Of a stretch of DNA of 64,000 nt, positions 10,491 to 20,100 are shown piece by piece. The notes under the pieces were generated by a model, which made no database searches, was not told the origin of the DNA, and saw only the letters and a program-made list of their open reading frames with translations. The position numbers and the translations under genes were made by a program. Each line of letters starts with the position of its first letter. Position 1 is the first letter of the stretch. The stretch comes from Marvania coccoides. Lineage: Eukaryota > Chlorophyta > Trebouxiophyceae > Chlorellales > Chlorellaceae. Where the stretch lies: contig OY978102.1 of assembly GCA_963854735.1 (NCBI GenBank), positions 558,001-622,000 on the forward strand, written 5' to 3'.

Positions 10491-11069
10491 ATGTATTTTG
10501 AACGCCAACACCTGCAGCACTGTCTCCGGCACACCTTAAACAACCTGCTCCAGCATGCGGCCTTCTCCGCCGCCGACCTGAACAAGATAGCTGACCAGCT
10601 GGCCCCCGGGAGACCACCTTTGCCCTTCATCCACCCATACCGCACTATTTTCCTGGGTAACTGGGACGTGCAATGTCTGGAGATGGCTCTACAGCAAGTT
10701 GGCAAGACGTTGAAATGGCATGACGAACGTGATGAAGATTTCTGTAGCCTGGACACCGAAAAATGCTTTGGTTTAGTGGTGAACGTTAAGTCGCCCGGCT
10801 TGGCAGCAGCGCTTTTTGGAAACCGGCATTGGTTTGCGATGAGGAGGCTTGACGAAGGCTGGTACAACCTTGATAGCAAGTTGGCTGCGCCAAAGATGCT
10901 GCAGGGTACAACAACAGAGGCAGCATCCAAAGCGGCAGTCGCGTCTGCGACAGCTGAAGGCGAGGCGGTGGAGGGAGTGGAAGTAAAGTCGGACGATGCA
11001 AAGAACTTGTATGAATTCTTGAAATGGCTTCGAAAAAATGCTGATGCAAAAGTATTTGTGGTGCTTTAG
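10491..11069 (+). CDS. Josephin-domain deubiquitinase-like protein
   Basis: Josephins are cysteine proteases that remove ubiquitin. This intronless gene gives 192 residues, the size of stand-alone Josephins (JOSD type). The catalytic block reads ERQHLQHCLRHTLNNLLQ, with Cys11 as nucleophile. The second block NRHWFAM supplies His113, and GWYNLDS supplies Asn126 as third residue. The helical arm FSAADLNKIADQL and the segment GNWDVQCLEMAL are also typical. The C-terminal 60 residues form an Ala/Glu-rich, probably disordered stretch and a final helix (LYEFLKWLRKN). The canonical CA-x-HALNN around the cysteine is changed to CL-R-HTLNN, a small departure. I infer activity; no experiment is implied. 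Confidence 0.85.
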   Translation: MYFERQHLQHCLRHTLNNLLQHAAFSAADLNKIADQLAPGRPPLPFIHPYRTIFLGNWDVQCLEMALQQVGKTLKWHDERDEDFCSLDTEKCFGLVVNVKSPGLAAALFGNRHWFAMRRLDEGWYNLDSKLAAPKMLQGTTTEAASKAAVASATAEGEAVEGVEVKSDDAKNLYEFLKWLRKNADAKVFVVL

Positions 11070-11189
11070 ATTCATGAACATGAATTTATTGCAACTTCAA
11101 ATCAACAAGAGGCTCTTGGTAAAAGCATGGTATCATCAATTTATTGAGAGCTGAATCACCCCCGCCGAAGAAACAATCACCCGACGAAG

Positions 11190-11749
11190 CTACTGCTTCT
11201 TGGCCTGCAAGCCCCTGCCCTCCTCTGCAATGGCACCGCCAACCCTCTCTCCAGTGCGCTCCAGCCCCCGCCCAGTGGCAGCCCCGGCACGGCTGGCCTG
11301 CGACAAATAGAAAATTATAAAATACACACACGACGACAAATGAGAAGCTCTCATTGAACAACTTGCCGCGTCCCCAATGTTCTCCACAACGCCTTGGCGC
11401 TTCTTGTACCAGTAATAGCCCAACGCAGCGGCCTACACGCACCAGGAACGAGCTTTAATTATCCTCAGAGAATATACTGGGTATTAAAAAAAAACATATT
11501 CTCCTGAAAGAAAAAAGAAGACGAAAAAAACACAGGAAAATTTGTCTCTTGGGCGTTGTTGACGATTTTTTTTATTTTTTTTTGTGAGAGTGTCAACTCA
11601 CAGCCAGGCCTCCCCACAGCAAGCGCTGATTTTGCTTGGCCGCGCTTTGAGCAGCCTGCAAGGAATGAAAAGACGGACGGGGAAATAAGAGAATAATTAG
11701 GTTGATGTGAGCCGGAAATTTTAATTACCTGAGCTGTGTTGCTGTTCAT
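11190..11749 (-). CDS. Small single-pass protein with an amphipathic Ala/Gly-rich tail
   Basis: Four short exons, 11749-11729, 11655-11602, 11432-11367 and 11297-11190, give 82 residues. The N-terminus MNSNTAQAAQSAAKQNQ is polar. One membrane helix follows (LLWGGLAAAALGYYWY), then a basic patch (KKRQ). The C-terminal half is an Ala/Gly/Glu/Arg-rich amphipathic helix with an 11-residue rhythm (ASRAGAATGRGLERTGERVG), like LEA or YtxH-type proteins. Intron 3 needs a GC donor (CG|GCAAGT); using the GT four bases on destroys the amphipathic tail. The family is unknown to me. A mitochondrial or ER membrane location is possible, but nothing fixes it. Confidence 0.7.
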
Positions 11750-11840
11750 GTTGGACGCTTTGTTTTGCTTAGATTCGTTTAATTTTTTTTTAAATGTTGA
11801 AACACAAAAAAATCGAATGGGTTTTTGCCGAATGTGGAAT

Positions 11841-12233
11841 TCAGCGTCCAAGGCTTTTGGCTGAAGGTAGCTTCGCGGTAGCTTCCCTACATCCCCCCAG
11901 CAGCATAAAGCTCCCTCTCACACCTCGTCGATCAATGAAAGACACAGCCTTAGCGCGCAGCTTGGCCTCCTGCTGCCGGCTTTTCTGTTCTGCTGCTGGT
12001 GCATCAACGTCCCGCTGTGTTGCCAAGACTAAACTGCTCCCAGCACCGCCCTCGCAAATTATTGCCGCCTTGAGCACCTGGGGAACACCTCACACACTCT
12101 GGCTTTCAATCAAATAGGGCGCATACCCATGTATATATTATAATTTAAAATCATAATTTCAAGGACAGTACAAAGTACAACAAAACAATAGCGGGCTGCA
12201 GCGCACCTGTGTTTTGAGTGATCCCCCGCCCAT
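11841..12233 (-). CDS. Possible small two-exon gene, function unknown
   Basis: Exons 12233-12207 (MGGGSLKTQ) and 12077-11841 join through a GT-AG intron in frame to give 87 residues. The product has a hydrophobic, glycine-containing stretch (VLKAAIICEGGAGSSLVL) then a charged helix (AAEQKSRQQEAKLRAKAVSFIDRR). An alternative is that this is 5' leader of the gene at 11190-11749, whose start lies 91 nt after this stop on the same strand. The evidence is only frame, splice sites and base composition. The Lys/Arg-rich helix and short length would suit a small mitochondrial protein, but this is speculative. Confidence 0.4.
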
Positions 12234-12570
12234 GGCGATGCAAAAGAGTGCACCCTAGAGCGCCAAACTCTACATCCATCCACCTGCAGCACACCTGCTT
12301 ACTGCTGCCTTAGCCATGACGCCGCCGCCGCCATGCGGTGAGGATGTTTTCAGCTTTTTTCATTCGTCGTTTATTTATTTATTTATTCCATTTTCTCCCA
12401 TCATTTAAATGCTATTCGAAGAGCAAGACTCCTTGCAGTGCAGCACACACAAAACATCTCACAATCATGTTTTGTGTTCATTCAAGAAATTCACACCACA
12501 AAAAACATGACCATCATTAATTTGGATGTATTTCTATGAGTTACAAGCCATACAGCCGCAAAAATGCACA
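12234..12570. other. Intergenic region downstream of the Era gene
   Basis: AT-rich DNA between the Era stop and the small gene at 11841-12233, both on the minus strand. A TTACA at 12541-12545 (TGTAA on the transcript) lies about 26 nt beyond the Era stop. A 15-codon ATG-led ORF on the minus strand at about 12315 is too short to judge. Confidence 0.4.
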
Positions 12571-14017
12571 TCAGCCTTTCTTTACATTTAAAAACAGGTG
12601 CACCCGCCGATTCCACGTCTTTTCAAGCTCCAAGCGCGCTGCCTTGCCCACAAACCCTATAGCAGCCCCACGCTTGCCCACCACCATTGCCCGCACGCTG
12701 TCATTGCGCACCACCACGTTCATTTCCACCCTCGCAGAGCCATCCCTCAACGACTTGAATTCCACCAAGTTGATTTTAATTTCGTAGGGAACTTCTGCAG
12801 AGGAGAACAATTTAAACATCATTCAGCATCAATAAGACAAATACGCAATGCTACATCACTAAAGTATCGGTACCAATAGCACTCTTCTCTCACCTTGATA
12901 AAATGCATGGAATATCTTCTCCCGCACGATTTCGCAGGCCAGATCTTCATCCGATGCATCTGTGTGCGCGCCTGCTGCAACCGCCCACGCTTTTGGCTTG
13001 CCCATCGTCAACAAATGTTCCCGCAGCTGATTCACCCCTTGTCCACTCAACGCGCTTGTCCAGAACACCTCTCTGAAGCCCACAGTGTCCACCAACTTGT
13101 CAGCCAGCGGCAGCAACAGCGACCGATCTTCCTTGGGCACGCAGTCAATTTTATTCATGACCAGAGCCAGCGGCGGCAGCGTCTGACCTTCGGGCAACGC
13201 CAGCCCCAGCTGACCCTTTCCCAGGTCCTCCAGCAGACGAATGACCCTGGGATCTGGAGTATTGAGCTGGCGGTGGGCATCCAGCACAAAAAGCAGCATG
13301 TCGCACGTTGCTGCGGTCTTCCATGCAGAGTCCACCCTCCTTTTTTGCTGGTCACCGTGAATGTTTCTGCCACGGGGATGAATAGTTTGATGACGAGTAA
13401 GCAAGTGGGAAAAAATGGGACATTGGACGTCGGAAGAAATTTAACCTCCCTATGGTAGTCAAATTTTTATTCCGAACTTTATTCCGAAATTAATAGAGCC
13501 TCATTGAAACTCACTGTGGTCCGACGATGCCTGGAGTATCATACAGCACAATTTGAGTCAAACCCTCTGTAAAAGCGCCAAGCCTGCTGCGTATTGTTGT
13601 GTTTGTCTTGTCAGACACCGCCGAAATCTGGATGGTGCACCAGGTGGAGAGAAAATGACGTTGCGCTGATGGGAGAAGAACAAAGTGTAGCGTTAAATGT
13701 CCTACCTTGCTGCCAACGAGGGCATTGGTTAATGTGGATTTTCCTGCATTGGGTACCCCCAACACTCCAACTTCCACGAGCAGTTGCTCATCCACAGGAA
13801 CAGCAGCAGAGGCGGCGGCGGCCGACGATGGAGCTTCTTCTTCGGCGAAGGTTCTGGAGGCTGGGAAGACGTCAGGCGCAGAAGCACCAAGGTGTCGAAC
13901 CCATATACTCAAACCACCGCTTCCAGCTCGGGCAGCCTGCCCTGTTGAGAAGTTCACATTAAATTCCGAAAGAGAGACAAGCTGCTGAGCAGCGCACCGG
14001 CTCCAGTGGCGCAGCAT
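12571..14017 (-). CDS. ERA: Organellar Era-type GTPase
   Basis: Era GTPases bind the 3' end of small-subunit rRNA and chaperone 30S/28S assembly in bacteria and organelles. There are four exons: 14017-13706, 13627-13515, 13366-12894 and 12794-12571, giving 373 residues. The N-terminal 80 residues are basic, Ser/Ala-rich and presequence-like. The G motifs are all present: GVPNAGKST (87-95), the NTTIRSR switch, DTPG, NKID and SAL. The C-terminal KH domain contains MVVGKRGAAIGFVGKAARLELE, with the RNA-binding GKxGxxI-type loop, and ends VHLFLNVKKG. An acceptor just before the ATG suggests a 5'-UTR intron. Mitochondrial or plastid targeting cannot be told apart from sequence alone. Confidence 0.92.
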
Positions 14018-14248
14018 GAAGTCTCTAACAATAAAACATGAAACACAATCAATTTTATATACTGTAAGCTGCAATTCAGCTGCAGTCCAAAACCTTGAAA
14101 ATATGGTTTTGGTCGGAAGTCGGCGCTTGCTGGATTCTTTTTATAAATTCTAGTAAAAATAAATAAAGAGGCGTGCTGAAGAAACAGCGCCGCCGCAGAA
14201 ACAGGTTGCAAGCGTGGCTTCTCAATCTTTAATCAATCAATTTTTTTT
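14018..14248. promoter_or_regulatory. Divergent promoter Era GTPase / U2AF large subunit
   Basis: About 230 bp lie between divergent start codons. Part of it is probably an Era 5'-UTR intron. It must contain both promoters. Confidence 0.45.
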
Positions 14249-15895
14249 ATGACAGAAGTCAGGGTAGGCTATTTTAATCTACACCATTCGGATATTAAAA
14301 AAAACGATGGATTGATTTATTGCAATCGTTTGCGTTCCCCTGTTCTGCAGGCACGAAGCCCAAGGGGCAGAGAGCGTAGCAGGGAGAGAAAGCCTAGGCG
14401 TTCTAGGTAAGCTGCAGCACAACGCGAATGCACCCAGCCATCGCTGCCTCATCTGCTGCTCATTCCCAGTCTGCAAGCAATCGTCCTCTTTTTTTGTATT
14501 TTACCGTTGCTACCTCTCTGACCGCCATTAATTCTTCCATTCACCAGGTCTCGCGAGAGGCGGCGCGATCCCAGTCGTTCCAAGGACCGTCGCCGCCGCA
14601 GCAGGACGCGCTCCAGGTCTCCTGGCGCTGCCGCTGGGGGCTACGATCCCGACCGCAAACGCCGCCGCCCAACGTGGTTTGACATCCAACCAGTGGGTGG
14701 GGCACCCCCTCCAATCGCGCAACTGCCAGGGGCGGTGCAAGTCACCCCCTCCATGCCTGCCTCGACCGGTGGGGGCCATACTGCAGCAGCTGGCTACGCC
14801 GCTGGCGGCACAAACCAGCAAGCCACCCGCCACGCTCGCCGCATCTACGTGGGCGGGCTGCCCCCTTCCGCCCGGGAAGACTCCATTTCCAGCTTTTTCA
14901 GCAACGCGCTGGCTGCTGTGGGCGGCACGACTGCCGGGCCTGGGCCTTGCGTGGTGAATGTCTACATCAACCAGGAGAAAAAGTTCTCGTTTGTGGAGCT
15001 GCGCACCGTGGAGGAGGCCTCCAACGCCATGGCTCTAGATGGAATCATGTTTGAAGGCGTGACCGTGAGGATTCGACGACCAGCGGACTATAACCCTGCC
15101 GCTGCCGCCTCGCTGGGCCCCGCTGTGCCAAATCCCAACCTAAACCTGGCAGCAATAGGCATGGACCGCTCCCAGCCCATCGCTACAGCTCCTGGAGGTG
15201 GCATGATGCCGCCTGGTGGTGCCATGCCACAGGGAGCGGCGTCTGACAAGCCGGCGTCTGACCGCATTTTCGTCGGTGGTCTGCCCTACTACTTCACTGA
15301 ACAGAACTGCCGGGAGCTGCTGGGGTCGTTCGGAGCCATTCGTACGTTTGACCTCATTAAAGACCGCACCACAGGCGACTCCAAAGGCTACGGATTTGTT
15401 GTTTACGAGGACCCCAACGCGGCGGACGTGGCCATTGCAGGGCTGCACGGCATGAAGCTGGATGACCGCTCGCTGACAGTGCGCCGCGCCGAGGGACAAC
15501 TGCGCAACGCCCAGCCGGTGGTGCCTGCGATGTCCATGCCCGAGGGAGGAATACAGCCAGCCATGTTCACAGCAGCTGCGCCTCGCGTGGTGAAGCTGGT
15601 GGACGCGCTGAAGGTAGAAGAGCTGCGGGATGACGAGGAGTACGCGGATATCAAGGAGGACATGGAAGATCAGATGGGCAAATTTGGGAAGGTCCTCGCT
15701 GTGCACATTCCGCGGCCGCCCACAGAGGAGGGCGCCCTGCCGCCGCCTGGACTGGGCAGGGTGCTGGCGGAGTTTGAGGACCCCAGCGCAGCCATGGCGG
15801 CAAGGAATGCGCTGCATGGAAAGAAGTTTGCGGGCAGGATGGTGCAGGTTGTGTTGATGACGGAGGAAGATTACAAGAGCGGCCAGTGGGATTAG
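14249..15895 (+). CDS. U2AF65: Splicing factor U2AF large subunit (U2AF65)
   Basis: U2AF65 binds the polypyrimidine tract and recruits U2 snRNP to the branch point. The proposed exons are 14249-14263 (MTEVR), 14351-14406 and 14548-15895, giving 472 residues. Exons 2 and 3 begin an RS domain (RERSRERKPRRSRSRERRR). A conserved short motif before the RRMs reads RRPTWFDIQP. RRM1 (about 123-200) begins RRIYVGGLPP. RRM2 (about 258-335) has DRIFVGGLPYY and KGYGFVVYED. The C-terminal UHM (about 371-465) has GLGRVLAEFED and HGKKFAGRMV. The last exon is certain. The 15-nt first exon is inferred from splice sites and frame and is the weakest part. The RNA-binding domains are complete. Confidence 0.9.
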
Positions 15896-16081
15896 CGACG
15901 ACTAGTTTAGTGCTGGATGAGGAAGGAAAACTAATGCTTTCACCACATTTTCGTATTTTTACATTATTAAGATGCAAAAATGATTTCAAAGATGAGGCGT
16001 TCTGATGCGTTCACAGTAAGATGAGGTGGTTCCCGAGGAAAGTGATGCTGGATTCAATCATCTTCATCAGATGATGATCTC

Positions 16082-16718
16082 TTAGTTTATAATTTCCTGC
16101 GCAGGGATCAGCCGCACCGTGTCCTCAGGGGATTTTGGAGACTCCAGGAACACGGTGGCATCGTTATTGTACGTTGAAGCGCTGAAGAAGCCGATAGCAA
16201 CGCCGCTCGCAATAATAATGGGGAGCGCATAGCTCGCAATCGTCCCCAGTATTTCCCACTGCTCACCCTGCAATCAAAGTTCAACCAAAAATGGAAAGGA
16301 CAAAATTGATGGGGTCTTCGCTTGGGTAGTAAGTAGTCCAACGGCAGTATTGTTTTAACCCATATCAGCTCATTCCAGCCTTTGGCCAATGGTGGGTTGG
16401 ACATAATGCACCGGTTTGCCATATGAGATCAAACATGACATTCAGCCAGTGGAAATACCAGCCCAGAAAGCAAAGCAGGGTTGCATATATTTGCCCCAAA
16501 ATCTCCCCGCCCCGGCGCACCTCCCAAAAGTCCTTCGGCTCGGACACAGAAGGCCCCTGATCCTCCTGCTTTCCATTTTTTGCATTAAATTTTGTCAACA
16601 GATGACGATGGCGCCCACCCGCCTGTTTTGAGAGGCTCAGTCCTGTCGTCCTTGGGGCATTTTGATGGCTTGGCCGGTTTTGGTAGACTGCGCGCATCCC
16701 AACTACGAACGATGTCAT
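16082..16718 (-). CDS. Plastid-like single-pass membrane protein, unknown function
   Basis: Two exons, 16718-16521 and 16267-16082, give 127 residues. The first 55 residues are basic and Ser/Thr/Gln-rich, without acidic residues until about 50, as in plastid or mitochondrial presequences. The conserved-looking core DFWEGEQWEILG is followed by one membrane helix (ASYALPIIIASGVAIGFF), then STYNNDATVFLESPKSPEDT. I recall plant plastid proteins with a similar FWEG-W...YNEGATDF layout, but cannot name a family. The last intron joins exactly inside the DFWE|GEQW motif. It converges on U2AF65 and is divergent from ATG2. Confidence 0.72.
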
Positions 16719-17159
16719 CGTGCAATGAAGTAAATGTTGTGAAATGATCTCTTCTTCCTCTTTTATTACTAAAAAAAAAAAAAAAACTATTAAATTTTCA
16801 ATGTTTATTTTCAAATCTCAGAAGCACAATAAAGCAGATGTAGCATCTCTTAGAGATTAAAGAAAGGACTTCATTTATTCGTCAAAACAGTTCCATTACT
16901 TTATTTTTGAGAGGGTTGAGCAAACGAGAAGTGAAAAAAAAATATTGGTTCGTTCCAAGCCGGAAGTCAGGAAGGCTCTCCAGAACAATAAAAGTCCTCT
17001 CGGCAGAATAAATTTCACACACCTATTCGACACCAGAGGAACTTTCCACGCAAGCATTCAGCTGCTGCCAAGGGTTCTTTCGGCTACTTTTTTTGGAGAA
17101 AAAATTGAAATAAATAAAAAAAATAGGAATGCAAATTTACTAGACAGACAACGCACACG
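16719..17159. promoter_or_regulatory. Divergent intergenic region, plastid-like protein / ATG2
   Basis: A 440-bp AT-rich stretch with a 16-nt A run near 16770 separates two divergent starts. It should hold both promoters. No coding sequence. Confidence 0.45.
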
Positions 17160-20100
17160 ATGGACGTGTTTGGGAACGCCAGCGATTGGGTTTTACGTCG
17201 GTTGTTCAAAGTATTCCTGAAGAAAAACCTGAGCAAGTACGTCGCCACAGAATTTGACGTCGACCAGCTTGGGGTCGACATTTCGGGGTCCTTGGAGCTG
17301 CGGGAATGCCTGCTGGACACGACCTACCTGAATGAACAGCTGGTAGGTCGTATTTGAGCTGAAGACATCTGAAACAGAGAACGCCACCACCACCGCTTTC
17401 CCTCTTTTCCTCAACTAAATTTATTCATATATATATTCATCCCCAGGGCAACTCCCCGTTCGAGGTCGAGTCTGCGCTGCTGGGGAGGGTCAATGTCACG
17501 CTGTTTCCTCCCGGGATCCTGGTGGAGGATGCTGTTGTGACAGTGCGGCAAAAGGAATCGCTTGCTGGAGCTCCAGCTGGCGTTCTGCCAGTGGTGGGAT
17601 CCCGCAGCCCAGACAGCAAGGCAACGCCGCCTAGCATAGATGCAGCAGAGTCGCAAGAGGCATTTTATACGGCGCTAGGCGATGGAGTGGAGCTCATTTC
17701 ATGCTGGGTGAAGGGTCTGATGCAGCGAGTGGAGGTGAAGGGCAAGGGGCTCGTTCTGCGGGCCAAGCTGGCTGAAGACTACGAGTTGACAGTCAACTTG
17801 GACGAAGCTGCGTTCCAAGGAACTGATCAACCAGATGCGGGGCAGGATGCTGAGGCTGCTGGGGACGTAGAGATCAAAACGCTGTCCTTCTCCGGTCTCG
17901 CAATCCAGCTTGCTGCAGGGGTTTCCTTAGGAGATAGCACCCCCGTGAACGTCCTCGCCTCGCTTTCTGGAGAGGGCGGTGGATGCAATGGCAGCGTGGG
18001 CATCACATGGCCGAAGAACGTGGACTTACAGCAGGGCGGCACGCTAGAGGTGCGTGTTGCGCTGGGCGGCGTCCACACTTGGAGCTCTCCAGCTATCATC
18101 CCGGCGGTCTTTGCGATATTAGAGACGGTCGCTCATGCGACGGATGAGGTGGAAACCCCTTCAAATGATGGGTCAACCTGGGGGGCTCCTCATCCTGCTG
18201 CCCAGCCGATGACGATGTCGCTCATGGCAGCTGACCCTACTTCTGCTAGGCACATTATTGAAGCGCTGATGCTGCCTGATGGAGAGCGTCTGTTGGAGGA
18301 GGAGCTGACTCATTTGCAGGAGTCGACGACAGCACGGGCAGCCGCCGAGGAGGTAACCCAGTTACTGAAACTGACGCTCCAATTTCTTTCTTTTCGTGAG
18401 AGGGCAGATCTACAATTGTGCAATCATCATACATTTCTTACGAATGCAGGATGAAGTAGAGGAATTTTTCGACGCAGTGTCTGAGTTTATGTCGCAGTCA
18501 ATGCTATCCAATGCTTCGACCATGTTTTCTTCGTTCTTCAGTGAAGCGGAACTCTTGGACAGTGCAGCAGCAAGTCAAGAAGGAGCTGCTGCCCTGCACG
18601 AATCTCCTGATGTGGTACGTTGTACAATAACTCAAAAAACAAGATGTCACAATTTCCAAAGAAACCTGAGACTTCATCGGAGCTCAGGCAATTTTAAGCA
18701 TCTTCATTTTGCAGGTTTCTCTGAGCGTGAAGTTCAGCATGGGCATTTCATCTTTGGACTTCTGTTTGGCGGATCTCTCGACGCAGTTTGAATCAGATTC
18801 CTGGCATCTGCGCTTTAGTGTTCGAAAACTTGCTGCCATTCACCAGGGCCAGGCAAGAAAATTAACACCAGCCCTCAGCCTCTTTATGCACATTATAACG
18901 TAACTGCATTCATATGCATATAACTTTTTGCAGGGCTTGAATTTGACGCAATTATCGCTTTCCTGCGAAGCCGTCGAGATTTGCGAGCTGTTTGTGCCTG
19001 CGCCAGATTCATATTCTAAGCGAAAGGCTTCGCAATGCCTTGGCTTAATGGCCATGCTCTCCCCGCAGCTGTCATGCCCGGGTTGGTTCCAGGGTAAGTA
19101 TTATTTCTCAATATTATAATTATTAGAATATCTCAGTGTTGCCCTCTTTTTTATTTTTAATTGATGCAGAAGAGACTCCTCTTTCTGATACAATTCACCA
19201 ATTACAGCGACTGGGGCGTGAGCGTTCTCTCGCAATTGATCATTATGAGGTAGTTTTTGCTTGTTACCATAAGCACCAGCAAAATTGCAGCCAGCTTACT
19301 GGATATTTTTTTATTTTGCCTCGCAGGTGCTTCCTGTTCTCGCTTTGAAAGGAGGAGGTGGGCAACCTGCACTTGGAGTGGTCCTCAACCGCATGTATAC
19401 ATCGCGAGAAATGCCGAGAAAGCTGGACTTGAGCATTGTTTTTGAAGGAGCTGCAGTCTGGCTCGATGTGCAACTGCTGGAGAGGCTTCAGCGCATTGCA
19501 ACTTCAATCACTCTCGATGGGTTACCTGCTCGACAAACAGAAGCTCTGCCAAGCGCCGGCTCGAATGCTTTCAGAGCATCCTTGTACACATCGGCCATTG
19601 CGGCTTGCTGCTTCTGGCCCACGCAGTCCATAGAGGCAATCGCTCTGGAATTCAACTCCGGGCTGAGCTCTGCTCGGCTTTTTTCGGGTTTTATGAAGGG
19701 CGACAATGCCTGGAGTCTCTCTCCAGACGCGGATAGGGCAACCGTTTCATTTGGTGGAGAAGCCAGGAAATTACTTTTGGCAGCAGAGGGAGCAAGCATA
19801 TACCATGCACTAGGAGTAGAAGATATGGAGGAGCCATTTCACATTCAGCGCATGGCGAGTGCAGAAGGTGAGTGGATGGGTTCGGTTCTATGACTGTTAA
19901 AGCGCTCCTACATTTTAAACGCAAGCTCCCAGTTAACCTGTTAAATGCCTACTGTGAAATACTGCAGGACTTGTTGTCACCTGTCTCCCGCGAGCTGCAT
20001 GGTCACTAGACGACTTGCCTGTTGGAATGGTGGAGGTTCGCGGTAAGATTTAAGATTTAAGAGAATAAATGCGAAATAGTATGTATATACATGAACGGAT

